From Caecitellus pseudoparvulus (lineage: Eukaryota; Bigyra: Bicosoecida), in assembly GCA_965644315.1 (NCBI GenBank), contig CBFFRQ010000055.1, positions 186,001 through 250,000 on the forward strand: a DNA stretch of 64,000 nucleotides. The letters run 5' to 3'. The notes under the pieces were generated by a model. It saw nothing but the letters and a program-made list of their open reading frames with translations, had not been told where the DNA came from and did no database searches. Made by a program: the position numbers and the translations under genes. Positions 20,301-33,600 of the stretch are shown piece after piece. Every line of letters starts with the position of its first letter. The first letter of the stretch is position 1.

Positions 20301-23300
20301 GAGTACAAGAGCGCAGCTCTTGCCTTGCAGAGCGCACAGCACATTCACAGCTTGCACCCTGGCGAGCCTTCTGTGGGCAGCAAGGCACCGATAGACGCTG
20401 CCCAGCGCCGTGTCAACCATCTGCTTTCCCAGAAGCTCATCCACACCGCGCCCAAAAGCACGTACCGGAAGTTGAACAGACAAGAGGCCGCCTTGTTGAA
20501 CCGCATGGACGAAGTCTGCCACGAGGAACAGATTCTCGCTTGGCGCCGCTCTGCGCGTCAGAGCTTGCTTCGAGAGTCAGCAGCTGCGCAGCATGGCGTG
20601 GATGGAGGGCTGCACTCTACCCAGGGCACCCTCTCATCACCCACGTCAACTAGCTCTCCGAGCCAGGTATCCTCGTTCACCGACGCTGGTGCAGCTTCTG
20701 TGCTCCCTCCCCGCAAGGGTTCGGGCTCAGCGCATGCTGCCAAGTCTGTGGACCAGGCCTTGGACGCCGGTGATGGTGCCACATCCGTGCGCAGTGGATC
20801 CATGAGAGAGCAGCTGGCTTCGACATGGGGTTGGTTGTACGGCCAAGGGCTTTGGGGCGGCCAGGCATCGCCGAGTGGTCAGGATGAAGCAGCAGAAAGC
20901 CAGAAGTTGAAGAGAGACATGCTGACAGAGGCCCAGAGACGAGAGCTGTTCGTAGTGATTGATTACGACCCAGCTCTCATGATTCCAAACTACCCAGCCG
21001 GCTATGTGAAGCAGGAGCTCCAGCTCGCCGTTGGGAAGCTGTCTGTTCAGCTTCTCAAGCAAGCTCACATTGCCTCAAGACACAACGAAAACAGCCCTCG
21101 TGTTTTTTCCTTTCAGCACCTGCCTGATGGTGGGGGCCACTCGCAAGTTTTTCTCCAAGCCGACCTCCACTCGTGCACTTCCCTTCTGCGCCTCAGGCCG
21201 GACACGTTCAAGGCACAAGTCCTGTTGCAAGACCTCTGCCTGTGGGACACGACAGGGACTGCGCACCAAGTATGGGAGCCTGTCATTGCAAGGAAGGGCT
21301 TTGGGCGCGCCCTGACGACGGTGCCTCGGGGTACTTGTGAGCGGGAATCACCCCCCATCCCAGGAAGCACGAGCGGGGTGCTTGGCGACGCTCAGAGAAT
21401 GACAGACACATCGGACTTACCAGTGTTCTCAGCTTCGTTGGAGTCATTCCCGCGCCATTTGGCTGGCGCGGCCTCCAATGTGGCATGTGCTACTCTTCCT
21501 GGCGGAGTCCCTCCATTGGACCCCTCCTGCGCCGGGCCAGCGCAAGCCGCCCGTTCTGCAGTTGAGCACGATAGTGGTAGTGTACGAACGGCAGCATCCA
21601 GCTTTTCTGGCGTGTCAGAGGGCCCAGGGAGTGTGTCAGGTTTCGTTTCGTCTAGCAAGGTTGCAGGGCATCAAGCCCGCCTGCAGGGCTTCTCTAGGCC
21701 GGCAAGGCATGAGCGCTCGCGCCCAGTTCTCGGCGAGCTCTCCATGCAAGAACTCGGCTGGTCGGACCCTGCTGTGAAGCAAGTGCGGCAGCCGGTATGG
21801 GCGAAGGGGGCACACCTCGCCTTTCACGTGCAAGTCGCCCCACTTGAAGTCGTCCTCACAGGAGTCAGCTTCAAAGCACTTGGTGAATTTTGTGATGTGC
21901 CACTGTCAGGCGTCTCTGAGGATTTCGAGATGGCTGCTGCGGAGGGCTTGCGGTCATGGAGGGAGCGCACCGCCGCAAAGCTGGCTCTTGCGTCGAGTTC
22001 CAGGCTTATCACGGCCATTTCTGCACATGTTGCAGCTCCCTCTTTACTCTGGGTGTCAAATGTCTCAGACTCTCAAGCAGCAGCTTTTGTGCTGGATTTG
22101 GGGCATCTCGAAGTTCAGTCTGTGGCTTTGAGGCAAAATGCCGACCTTGAAGGGGCTGGGTCTGCTCTGTTGCAGGAGATCACGGCTTCAGGGCACGTGG
22201 ATACAACCCAGCCGATACCCACTGCCTTCCTAGAAAGCCTCTTCGACCACTACACCCTCAGCCTAGGAGGTGTCTCTGCTTGGCTTGGGCATGGACCCTT
22301 GGCAACAAGTCAAAGTGACACCTTGATCTTGTCACCAGTGCGGGCAAGCGCTGATGTGTTCGTGTGTGTTGTTCCCGCTGATGCAGAGCTTCCCCAAGTC
22401 CGGGTGGGAATCAACGTTTCACCTCTTGCAGTGCTGTTCACGACGAGTCAGGTATCACGTTTGGCAGCCTGGGCTCAGGTGAGTCGAGTTTGGCATGCTC
22501 GGGTACGTGCAGCGTCTGCAAGAGCCGCAGCTGACCGACTTGTCGAGCAGCGGGAGTTTGAGTCCGGAGAGGGTGTGCGGTACGCAGTGCTATCGGCAGG
22601 GGTGTCGGAAGGCGCTGGAGCAAGTCTGCCGAGTAGCCCCAGACTTGGCCAACAAAGTGCCAACTCCGAACCAGGTTCGCCTCACGTCGCATGGCATGTC
22701 GATCCACAGCACGAGGGGGAATGCTCTGACAGCATGGATTCAGGGACACGGCAAGGGCACTCAGTTGTGGTCGGAACTGCTTCGCTCCTGAGTCGAGTGT
22801 TCGATAAAACCGGTCCGCATGCCTCGACAGTGTCTGGACAAGGCTTCGCAGCTGAAGCCTCGTTTGTCACCGCTGGCAGTGGCTCCCTCCTCTCAGCATC
22901 CAAGTTGGGCTCCGTGCTTCTCCAGGATGGCCCTGCGCACCTGCGAGCGGTTCAGCAGAGCACTGCAATCATCGTGCCGCTCATGAAGGCACAGTTGCCA
23001 TTAGTGCAGGTTGCATGTGTGGGTTCCGGCATGAACATCACCTTGCAACCTTCTGAGTATGATGGGGTGCCCAGTGTAGGCGCCTTGCCCCCGCTTCTTG
23101 AGCTAGACCCGTTGGAGGTCAGCTTTGGAAGGTTTCGTGCTGCATTTCTCGGCAGTTCGCAGGGGTCAGAGGGCGCCATGCAGCTGTCCAGCTTCCAAGC
23201 CTCCTTGGTGCATGAATCTGCCGCCCCTCGGAGAGTGTTTCAGCTGCTGGAAGCCCCACCATGTGCCGCTAGACTTGAATCCCACAGCGCAGGCGCTCTT

Positions 23301-26300
23301 GAACGGGGTCCCCCTACCACATTGTCAGGGTGGCAAGGGATTGAGCATTGCATGCATGCTGTGTTTTCTGAACCAGACGATGCCCACAGTGTTGTTCGGT
23401 TAAAGCATGTCACCTCTGCCGGCGGAGAGATGCCAGAGAGCTCTGTGTGCAGAGCTTCACGGCTTGACGTTGGTTGGCTCGACGTTCAGTTGCATGATGG
23501 AGTTTTTGACCTTGCAAAGCATTGGCTAGGCTGCATGCCAGAGGATCGCTTGGCTGAGCTACCCACTGCATCCCCTGAAGTAGAGAGTTCTGATCGATCC
23601 CTCTCCGTGTCGTTAGGGGGTGCCAAGCTTATTGTTGACTTGCCTTGCTGTGCTGGTGTTGAAGTCCGCATCGGTGCCACCCGTTTCCAGACAAAGACTG
23701 GACGCCCTGTGGGGGCAGGCCTTCTTGACAACGTGGCAAGCCTCACTTCACAAAGTTTCGCCATTTTTCGAGGAGCATATCGTACTCAGAGCACCTCCAG
23801 GGACCCCCCGTTCCTTGAGCTGGTTGGAGCTGGTCCAGGTCCTGCCGTGGCGGTGGACTTCAGCCAGGTTGTTGTGCCGCCTCCTGTTGACACGTTAGAG
23901 TCAGTACCAGAGGTTGAAGACCGAGTGTTCGAGTGGTTTGATGGGTCAGAGGTCGTGCAGGGTGCAGCAGAGAGGAGTCAGTGCTTGATTGAAATTGTCA
24001 AGGCAAGCGGACAGCCTCAGCTTCCAGGTCAGGGACTGGGAGAAGTGACTTGCAGGCTTTCTAGAGTCTCATGCTGGCTAGATTTTCAGTGGTTGTCCGC
24101 GGTCCAGCAAGCTGTGTCAGTGCAAGTGGCCAAGCTGGTACGGTTTGCTGGCCCTCCCTCGAAAGGTCGCCAAGCTCTCCTCAGCATTCCCAGGTGTAGT
24201 GCTGTGTGCGATCTAGTGGCAGTGTCCATGCCGACAAACGTTGACAGCAGTGAAGGCACACGCTTTCTTACCGAATGCGGGATGGCTGCTTCTGTTTCGC
24301 ATTGCTTCTCGCCCGAAAAAGAGCTGCAGGTCTCCACATCTTGCTGCTTGTCAAAAATTGGTGCCAGCATTCTCGACGGTGAGGAATCTGTGCCAGTGCT
24401 GGCGCGGACCTCTGCGACTTTTGGCCTCGTAGCGCCCAGTATAACAGTGCTCGCCCCTGCAAACGCATGGGCCCGTGTTGAGCCTGTTCACATTGCACTT
24501 GATCCAGTGCGTCTTGCCCAAATTCTCAGTGCTGTCAAAGTCCAACAAGAAGGCATGCGTCTGCAAGTCGGAGAGCAGCCCCCAGCCACCTCCACAGGGT
24601 CTAGCATCGTTGTGTTTGATGGAAGCATTGAGTCTGTCGGCATTTCATGGGACACGCTGCAAGCGCCCAGTGCGCTCCTGTCCTGTCGCGTGGAAAAGCT
24701 GCACCTCAAGGTGCTACCGTCAAGCTTGCCCAGCTGCATGCTTCCGAGGGCAGATTGTGAAATGATCCAGGCATCCATGCACTTGGTACAGGTTCAGGGT
24801 GCTTGGGATGGCGACCGTCCTGACGTACTCTTCCAGGCTGGTGAAGAAGACTCGCCTGCGCTTCGGTGGACAGTTTCACAGCCAGTGTTTGGACAAGACG
24901 CGCGTAGCCAGTTGTCTGCCTTGTCAAGGTCATCTGCTACCCTGGCTCGTGCAGCACATACTCCGGACCGGCCCTGCTTCAATGTTGAGGCTTTGATTGG
25001 CCCATGCTTTGGCCTTCTGCACGTGGATCTCGTCCAGGCTTTGCAGCTCTCAATTGCTTCCCTGCCCTCGTTGTCCATCAAAGAGAAACCACTTGCTCCC
25101 GTGGGTGCATCACTTGGGGTCTCATGCAGTGTGAATCTTGTATTCTCAGATGTCAGCCTCGCCAAGTATATTCCTCCCTCTGCCCGGCACCAACTCTCCA
25201 AACTGTTTGTGGCAAGTTTTCGCTCGGAGATTGCCGCAGCAGTTGTTAAGCACACGCCTGGTGCTTGGCCTATCGCAACCATTCACTGCAAGCTTCGAGG
25301 CATGCAAGCTTCGGTTCACCCGGCCGCTCTGCGTGGCGGGGCTGTCGAGTTTCGGCACGCTGTGCGAGGACTGTCGCAGTGCCTCCGCTGTGCCGATGCC
25401 AAGGTTGAAGTCACTTTGGTCCCATGCACCCCCGTGACTCCCAGCGCAGGCAAAGACTGGTTCCCCGCCGCTGATCGCGTAAACTGGTTCAGTGATGCAG
25501 CTGCTGATCCGTTTCTGAGAATCGCTGTGCAAGTCTGCCCTGTCATCTGTCAGGCCAGCAAGGACGAGGCGCGCGCAGTTTTGCGAGCACTGTCTGCATT
25601 CACAGAGGGTGCACCCACGGAGCGCAGTAGATCTGGTTTTATGACCAGGGGTGGGTCTGGACACCCCCCTTTCAATGTTGCCCTGCACCTACAACTTGAG
25701 CATGTCTCTTTGAACCTTCTCTCCGAAAACATTGCTGCGTTCGTGGGGGACGAGGCTGTTCAACTTCCAGTGGCAAGGGTGACTCTGGACAAGCTATCCG
25801 CTGCCGCTGGTTACATGCGGAGCTCCAATCTGGCTGGCGTGTCCATGGCGGTGACAGCAGCTTGTTCTTTGCAGCGTTCATCGGGAGCTGGCCTCGCGCA
25901 AGCACTGAAGCCATGCAGAACTGGCATGACATTCTCACTGGACACGAAGTCCAACAACGCTAATGTGCATGTTTTGCTGCCGAAAGTGAGCCTTGATGTC
26001 GACTCCTTCGTTGTAAGCACTCTTCTGCGAGGCTTCAAGTCGGAGTCGAGAAGTTCACATGCGGGGGCACAACCCAGCTTCATCCCAGACAAGATCATCG
26101 AGTTCCTGCCAGGTGGACGTAGTTTCACTCCAGCATTCTTGTTTGAGAATGGGTGCGGAAGCACGGTTTTCGTGAGGACTTTTACTTCAAAGGCATCAGC
26201 TCAACGTGTGGTACGACAGCTGCGGCAAGCTTTGTGGGGAGCGGGGAGCACAGGTGAGGTCCAGTACGCAAACAACGGGTGGCTGTGCGTTCCACACGGC

Positions 26301-29300
26301 TGTCGAACCGCTCTCACTCCTGTGATGGCGCTCTGTGGGGGAAGTGCCGTGCTCCCGTGGGCTGTGTTTGCCGTCAACACCGACCTAGGTGGATCGGTTC
26401 GCCAAGCAGTGGGCAGCCTTGTGCGTTTACCTGCACATGACTTGGCGATCTTCGCACCAGTGCCCGTGCATCGTGCCGTGGGCTCGCACACTGTTAGATC
26501 CATTGTGTCCGGGCACAGCAGCACAAGCCCCCTACGGGCCACTTTGCTCGCTGCTATGCACCCTCGGCGTTCAATCGTCTCGGTCTTAACTGGAACAACC
26601 TCCGTGCGGAACAGCACGCCATGGACGCTGATACTGCAAGTTTGGTGCTTTCCTGATGAGGCACGGTTGGTTTGGGCTCAATCAATAGAGCCATGGGGTG
26701 TTGCCGAGGTCCCTGCCGTTGTGAGCAGTGACTGGCGGAGCTCGGACGGCAGGAATCATTTTGCTGCCAGAGTAGCGTTGCTCGCTGAGGGTGGCTCAGG
26801 GCCGGAATGTCGAGAAGTGCAAGGCCTGCTTGATGACCCGGCTACAGCTTTATGGGGTATCCGAGGGACAGGCTCATCAGTGCTAGCTGGCACGACATTG
26901 AGTGTTGCACTTAACGCAGGTTGTGGCTCTGCAGAAGCGGGACTCATGGTTCGCTGTGAGTCTCGGCAACCACCGGTTTTGCCCAGGGGGAGTATGCCTA
27001 CCAGCACATTGGATAGCACCAGCTTCCTGGAGGCCATTCACCCGGTGCTGCTTGGTAAGCGCACCTCCCCGGCCAGCACTGGCGGAGTGGAAGAATGCGC
27101 CAGCCGTTCGAGCGTCCACAGCCCGCATCCAGCGTGCCCATGTACCTGCCTTTCCACTGTGGTAAATGCCGAGGATCTTAGTTGGGTTGCTCCTCATGAA
27201 CACGGAGTTGAAGTGGGGGCTCCCTTTGCACTCTTGAACCGAAGTGAGCAGCTTCTTGAGGTTTCTGTGCTGTTGCTTCCACACTCAAGCTTGAATGCCA
27301 TATCAAGCTTGGAGTTGGCTTGTGCACCGAACGAATGTGCTTTGTTTTTCCCTCGCTCTGCATGGCGCTGCTCGCTTCAGATTCGGTGCTGCTTTCCGGG
27401 CTGCAGATATGCTGATGTCGGAAAATTTGTGCTTGGGGCGCGGCACCCCGTGAGTCAGTTTCCGGCCACAGGTCCTCTTGTGGCTGGAACAGCCGCCCGA
27501 AGAGGAGTGGTGATGCCGTTCTCTTGTGGGTTGCAAGTCCACGCCAGGCGCAACTGCCATGGGTGTCTTGTGGCAGAAGTGTCCCCTTCCGCCACAGTCA
27601 CGTTTCAGGGTGCATCGGAGGCCTATCCAAGACCAACTGGAAGTGAAGGATCTATTAGTTTCAAGCAAGGGAGAAACGGAATGGTAAATTGCACAGAAAA
27701 GCTTCTGTGGCCAGTCAAGTTCGCAGGTGCAGCTGGGCTGGACACCACCGCGCGAAGTGCGACAGACCGCTGGCTTGATGCAAGCCAGGCTGCGCACCAC
27801 TTTGGCCTTCCGTTTACAGCATGGTCCCGTGTCATGAGTCATGATCCGCCGTTTGTGCCCGCCGAAAAGTGGAAGCCTGAGCTTGCTGATTCTCCCCGGG
27901 GCCAGGCTGCCGCTTTCGGGCTTCAGGAACTGCTCTCTGGAGTTGAAGCGCTGTCCCGCATGCACCAAACGCGAGCCCACGCAACCCTACAGGAATCGGC
28001 GTCGAAAATTGTGGATGTCCCATGTGGAATCGGCGCGAGCGTTCCGTTCTACCTGACTCGAGCACCCCTGGGGGAATTCGAGCCTGGCTCCAGCTTCAAA
28101 CCGGGCCGTTTGGGATTCACCGCGAAACCAATGTGGAGCATCAGGAACTCGTGTGCGACTGCGTTGCAGTTTGCTCAGGAGGGAACACACGAGAGACACT
28201 GGTTTGTGGTGCCCCCAGGAGAGGTGCGGGTGGGGTCGTGGCTTCATGCAGAGGCAGCAGAACCTGAGTTTGAGCCATGGACGGCTATGCCAGGCCACGC
28301 CCAGTCGCCCCTTCGCCCAGGAGTGGAGCGCAGATATGGGCGTGTCCGAGCTACTTCCCGCCGGCACCGGTTCGCTGAGCAAGCTGTCACCTGTGGACTG
28401 AAGGGCAGGCCTGCCATGAAGCCAGCCAGCGATGCAGGGCGCGTCCCCGTTCAGCGACTGCTAAGGGTGCGGCCTTTCGCAGGAAGCCACCAAGCAAGTT
28501 GGTCTGCATGTTTCAGCCCAGAGATCATGTGTGGAGCCTGCCGTGAAGACTCCGTGACGCCCAGGCTCGTTGCGTGTCGGCTGTCTCAGACTTCCTTCAG
28601 TCCGTCTTCGCCTGCACGCCCCCACACGCAGCCGGCTCCCCGTGCGGCAGATCGCTGGCCATGTAATGCTGACAGTTGCTTTTTTGCAATTGACTGCAAG
28701 GCCGATGCCTCAGCAGGCGCAGAGTTCTCGCTGGATGTGTCTGGTGTGGATTTATCCCGCACAGGTTCGTGCGATATCCCACCTGGCCTGGTGACCATCC
28801 AGAATGCGTCCTCACTGCCAATTATGTTCCAGCAAACTGGAATAAGCCCTCTTCGGGACTGCATGGAGCTGTCGCCAGGATTTGCATGCTCGTATGCGCT
28901 CGCAGAGCACTTGTGTGCGACCCCATCATCTTGCAACTGCTCCTCAGTTAGTCAGGGTCCCGAGGGCTTCATTGGCAGGGTACCTTTGGAAGCCATCAGC
29001 TTGTTCGCGATAGCTGAGGTCCCGGCATCCTTTCTGCAGTCAGCGATGACGTCTCGTGTGTTGAACACGGTGCACGTTCATTTGGGGGACTTTGACCTGC
29101 GCCAGGTTGTTGAGAAGGACGTCGCTATTGGAGGAGCTTCCCAACAGCGGCTGGAGATCAAGGTCTTTCCACAGTCAGATGGCACCATTTGCATTCACGT
29201 ACGAGATATGGCAGACGATTTGCCTGCAGAACTAGCGTGGGTCGGCCCTGCTCGTTCGCCTGCATGCATCGGCTCCCCCACATCAACTCATCAAGGAGAG

Positions 29301-30620
29301 GTATCCTTGATGGTTTCCGTCCCTTGCGTGTCAGCCACGGTGTTTCATGCAGGAAAGAAGCTTATATCGGCCGAAGTCAAGGCTGCACACGTCACCTTCG
29401 CGCAATTCCAGCGGCAGGGATCAGGCACAGCTGCCCATGGGCGGCCTACCCCTTCCGAGAGCTCTGGAAAGCTGTCCTTTACCGCTGAAGCGGTATTCGC
29501 AACATTTGGTCACTTGAATCAGCTTTCCAGTATCCACATTGGTGGCCCCAGCCCTGCACTGAGGTTTGCTTGTCGGTTTTGTCAACTCGGTAGGTTGACT
29601 GAGATCAAGGAGGTGGACATTCAGCCCGGCCCCACTCATGTGATGCTTCATGGGGGCAGCTTTGCGCCGCTTCGTGCTGCTGTCCTTGCATTGCACAGTC
29701 CCCCCTTGACACGCTCCTTTTGTTGCCCCGAAGTCACAATGAGCGGTGACACGTTCGAGATGGCGTGGGAAGCCTTCGGTGGCAAATTGTGCTGGCCAGG
29801 GGAAGCTTGGCAGCCTTTCTTGAGTCTCATGCCGCCGGTTGCTTTGGCGTCACTCTGCAGCATGTTTCCGCCAACTCTCCTTCCATCGTTTGGGAGTGTG
29901 CTGCATGTAGTCTGTGCAGCGCACAGTGCAAGCGAGCAGTGCGGGGGAAAGGAGCTCATTCACATGGCGGGGGCTGTGGTGCACTCATGGTCGTTGAGTG
30001 TCTCAGCACGGGCTCTGCACAAGGTCCCTGGAGTGCCGCCTTTGCTGGGACACTTCGTTCCTGATTTCACTCGCACAAGGCTCACCATGCGGCGAGTGGC
30101 CTGCTCGAATGTCATGGGGACGTCGCAGCACATTGCCGCCACGCTGGCCGACATGGCACTGTCGACTGTTACCACGATTCCAAACGCAGCAAGTGTGCCA
30201 CTCAGTGTCGACTTGCACATTTTGCCCTCTCTGAGTGTTGATGACGCTCGCAGTCTGGTGCAGGCTATTCTGAATGAGCCCGGGACTGTGCCAGCTCGGC
30301 TTGCCTTCGTGTCGGGCACGATAGCATTGCATGCCGGCGTCCGCCTTGCATACATCTTGCTGGCGCCACCTTTGCAGGCTCTCTTGGATGCTACAGGGGT
30401 TGCTTCATCGGGCCCTTGTCGGAGCGTGTTCTTTCCCCATGGCCTGCTCCGGCGCTTAGCTGAACTGTGTGTTGCAAGCTGCCACCAGTGGCGAGAGCAA
30501 GGAAGCCACCATGAATGCGCACTTCCAGGCGAACCGAGGCACCCACGAGCGTTTCTGCGTCCAAAGAATGCCCCCCGCCTTGACGGACAGCTCGTGGCGC
30601 TCATCGCTGGGAAGAAATGA
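17323..30620 (+). CDS. VPS13: VPS13-family bridge-like lipid transfer protein (giant, 4409 aa)
   Basis: Homologue of VPS13, the rod-shaped protein that channels glycerophospholipids between membranes at contact sites. The N-terminal chorein region is diagnostic: MFERLLAPLLTQFLGKYV, LNLGVWSG joined to YITLSNLEL, then LPVALVRGFIGRVELTIPWG and QVYIVVRTQY. One intron (17426-17493, phase 1) interrupts codon 35; after it a single frame stays open for 13.1 kb. At about residue 3050 a segment (RNSTPWTLILQVWCFPDEAR) begins the region expected to hold the SHR-BD/VAB adaptor-binding repeats. Low-complexity Ser/Pro inserts at about residues 750-950 enlarge the protein beyond the roughly 3100-4000 residues of fungal and animal VPS13s. 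I did not find a clear C-terminal PH domain, and undetected internal introns are possible. The stop lies 4 bases from that of the convergent OSCA-like gene. Confidence 0.88.
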
Positions 30621-30624
30621 CACG

Positions 30625-33600
30625 TCAGCTCGCCAGCATCCCTCGCAGTTGTGACGGCAAAACCTTCGTGCTTCGTGGCGTTGAGAAATGGAAGCCCCGC
30701 GGCAGTACAGTGTTCTTGGATAGTTTCCTTGGAGAAGTACGCCTCCGTCGCTCCAAGAATACCTCGTAGTTGTTTGTGGGGGGTGGAGGCTGTCGACCCG
30801 AGCTTGACAGGGCAGCTTCAGGCGCCGACTGTTTTTGGTCTCCAAAGGCCGCTTCAAGCCTCTCAGCAACCCCACCTACCCCCCGTTTCGCCACACTCCC
30901 TGCCGATGCACCCATCTCTTCATCGTCTGTGTCTTCAGTAGCCGTTTGCTGCTCTTGCGCGTTTGCATCTCCCCCCATAGCACGGATGTATGTTTGGTGT
31001 GAAAGGTGCACGAGGAGCGCGATGCAGACGCGCACTCCAGACACGCAAGAGGCACATATCATGCACGCAGATGCTGCTAAGCGCTTGGAACGTGTGAGCC
31101 GAGGTTCGAATTTTACATCACGCTCGGCTTCCGGGAGTGACTTGTGCTTCTCAGCGTCATCTAGAATGCTCTGAGCCTCGGCGAGGCGTGGGTTGTCTGC
31201 CCATCGATAAGAATGGACCCCATACCTGGCGATGGTCTCCCAAGTCCGCATGGCATCTCCCACCCGTGATTCCGGATGTGCCATCCCTTTCTCTTGTGCC
31301 ACTTGAAGAGCGTGCTTATTCGCCCACACCCTCACCCGGTTACTCGCGGCCGGGTGCCTTGCCGTGTCTTTCTGGATCTGCCACCCCCTTTGCCGCTCAG
31401 CCTTTGACAGTCGGTGCCCCTTTGCTGGGCGCCACATGGGAATCAAATGGACGGTTGCTGGGTGAAAATGCGCCACAGTGGCGCGTTGACTCTCTGTGGC
31501 AACGCCGAGAGCCTGCGCGGTTTGGCGCTGGCTTGCAGCCGCCTCGGGTTCGTCCTCCCATTCGCCATCGCTGCTGGAATCCTGGGCTCGGTTTGCGAAT
31601 CGATTCTTGGAGTGCCTGGCGCGCTGCGACTTTTGTTTTTTCCACCTCAAGGAGAGCCGCTGCTCCCTGGCCGAGAAGCAGGCTCCTACGCAAGGCAAGA
31701 CAAAGTTCGTCATGGCACAAGCCCTGGCACATGCCGGGGGCCGCGGCGCCCAGATACTCTGTGGGGGCAACCTTCTGACAAACCTTCCAGCATACGGTGG
31801 AGATAGGCACTCAATGGTGCGCTCCAGACTTCGTCGTTGCGCTGCAGTCTGCTTCACAGGTAGCCGCCTGCCTTCCCTGGTCACGTACTCCTGTGGAGCA
31901 GGGCCGCCTTCTGATCGGGCATCTTCAGGTTCTTCAGGGGCTTCGCAGCTGCAGGGGTCTTGTGCCTCAATATGCTTGCACGCTGTGCGACATGGAAGGC
32001 ACACTCGGGTCGACCAGCTGCACTGCCAGAGAAGCACTATGAGCGTGAGCAACGCGGGGAGAGTTGCGAGAGCCGAGGTCCGAGCAGCTAGTCCCCAGGA
32101 ATCCCACGAGGGGCTCAGTGACCATGCCTTCAGGAGGGCGATGTTGGAGGTTTCCGGCACCGAGGCAGCTTCAAGAAGCTTCGTGTACTGCTGCGGAGAG
32201 ATAAACTCTTGAGGGCTCCACGTTTTTGCAAGCTCTGGATACGGCGTGCTTTGCGCTGACGCCGGGATCCTCTGGCCCAGAACGCTTGGCCCGTACCAGT
32301 GGAGGCCAGCAACCCCCAGCGGGTCCCCGAAGATGAAGACAGCAAAGATGCAGTGCACAACGAACCCCACCTTGATGATGTTCACTGCCCACTGGTTGAG
32401 CGCCTGGGCCACCCTCTTCGGCTGAGCATACAACCGCAGCATGAGGTACCTCTCAGCAATGAAGGCCAGCACAAGGGCGCATGCGCCCAATGGAACGAGG
32501 GCGGGAAATGCTGCCATGTACGCCAGGACTGCGACAAAGACACTGAGCATGCTGGCATATCGGGACTGTAGATTCAGCTCTGGGGGTTCCAGCATCCGTT
32601 GCAACTCCGCCTGTGTCAGCACCCCGTGCAGCTCCCTTTCAACAATGCAGTATCTTCGCAACGGTTGCCAGACCGCAGCGTTTACAAGCGCCGGAAGGTG
32701 CCCAACAAGCATATTCACAAGCAAGATCGTCAACACCTGGGAACCTTCGAAGGCGTACCAATGCACGGGAAATGCCAGTGGGCTGTGGACCTTGCCGCTC
32801 GCAGTGCTGCGAGCAAAGAGCACCAGCACGGCTGTGTTCGTCAACTCGCAGCCAAACATCAGCCAGAACTCCAAGCACAGGCGTGATTCTTCACTTTGGG
32901 GCTTAAGAAAGGGCATGCACCGCTGCACGAGACCTCTCAAGACGCCGTTCATGAGTACAACAAGTACGGCTGCGAGAATAGGAGCTGTCCTAGCTTCAAG
33001 GAACAGAGAAATTTCATCACGACACATCCCGCCGTGCTGTTCCAGTAGGAGCTGGGGCCCAGAGCCTGCACCGCCACTTAGACTGGCTTCAATCATGTCG
33101 AGACAAGCACAGCCACGTAGCATGTTGGCGGTGTACGTGGGCAGCTGCGCGGGCTGTTTGGTGGATGCGGAGCCGGGCCCTGCTTGAGCCGCTGTTGTTC
33201 CGGAAGCAACGGGCATGTGTGGGCTCCTGTCCCCAAGAGTGCACACGTTCGATGTCATAGGGTTGACACAGTACCCAAAGCACTTATCGGGTACTCCCTC
33301 GAATCCGGTCTGAAACTGGGGGGATTGCCAGGCAAGGTGGTACTCCCCCGCTTGGCACTTTCCAGCTTCCTCTGACAAGTCCCGAGTTAGCCGCAAGTTC
33401 AGGTTTAGTGCGTCATACCCTCCAAGAGCTGCAGCTGGCAGTTGAGCGGTGCAAAATTCAGTCGGCGGGAGTCGCTCGACAAGTGCCCCGTCAGTACGAG
33501 TGCCCCATCCAAGTGAGGCAGCTGAGATGCCAAGGAGAAGCAGCATAGTGGCAAGGAATACGAGGAGTCGTGCACACCTCTCGTCTTGTTGAATCTCCAC

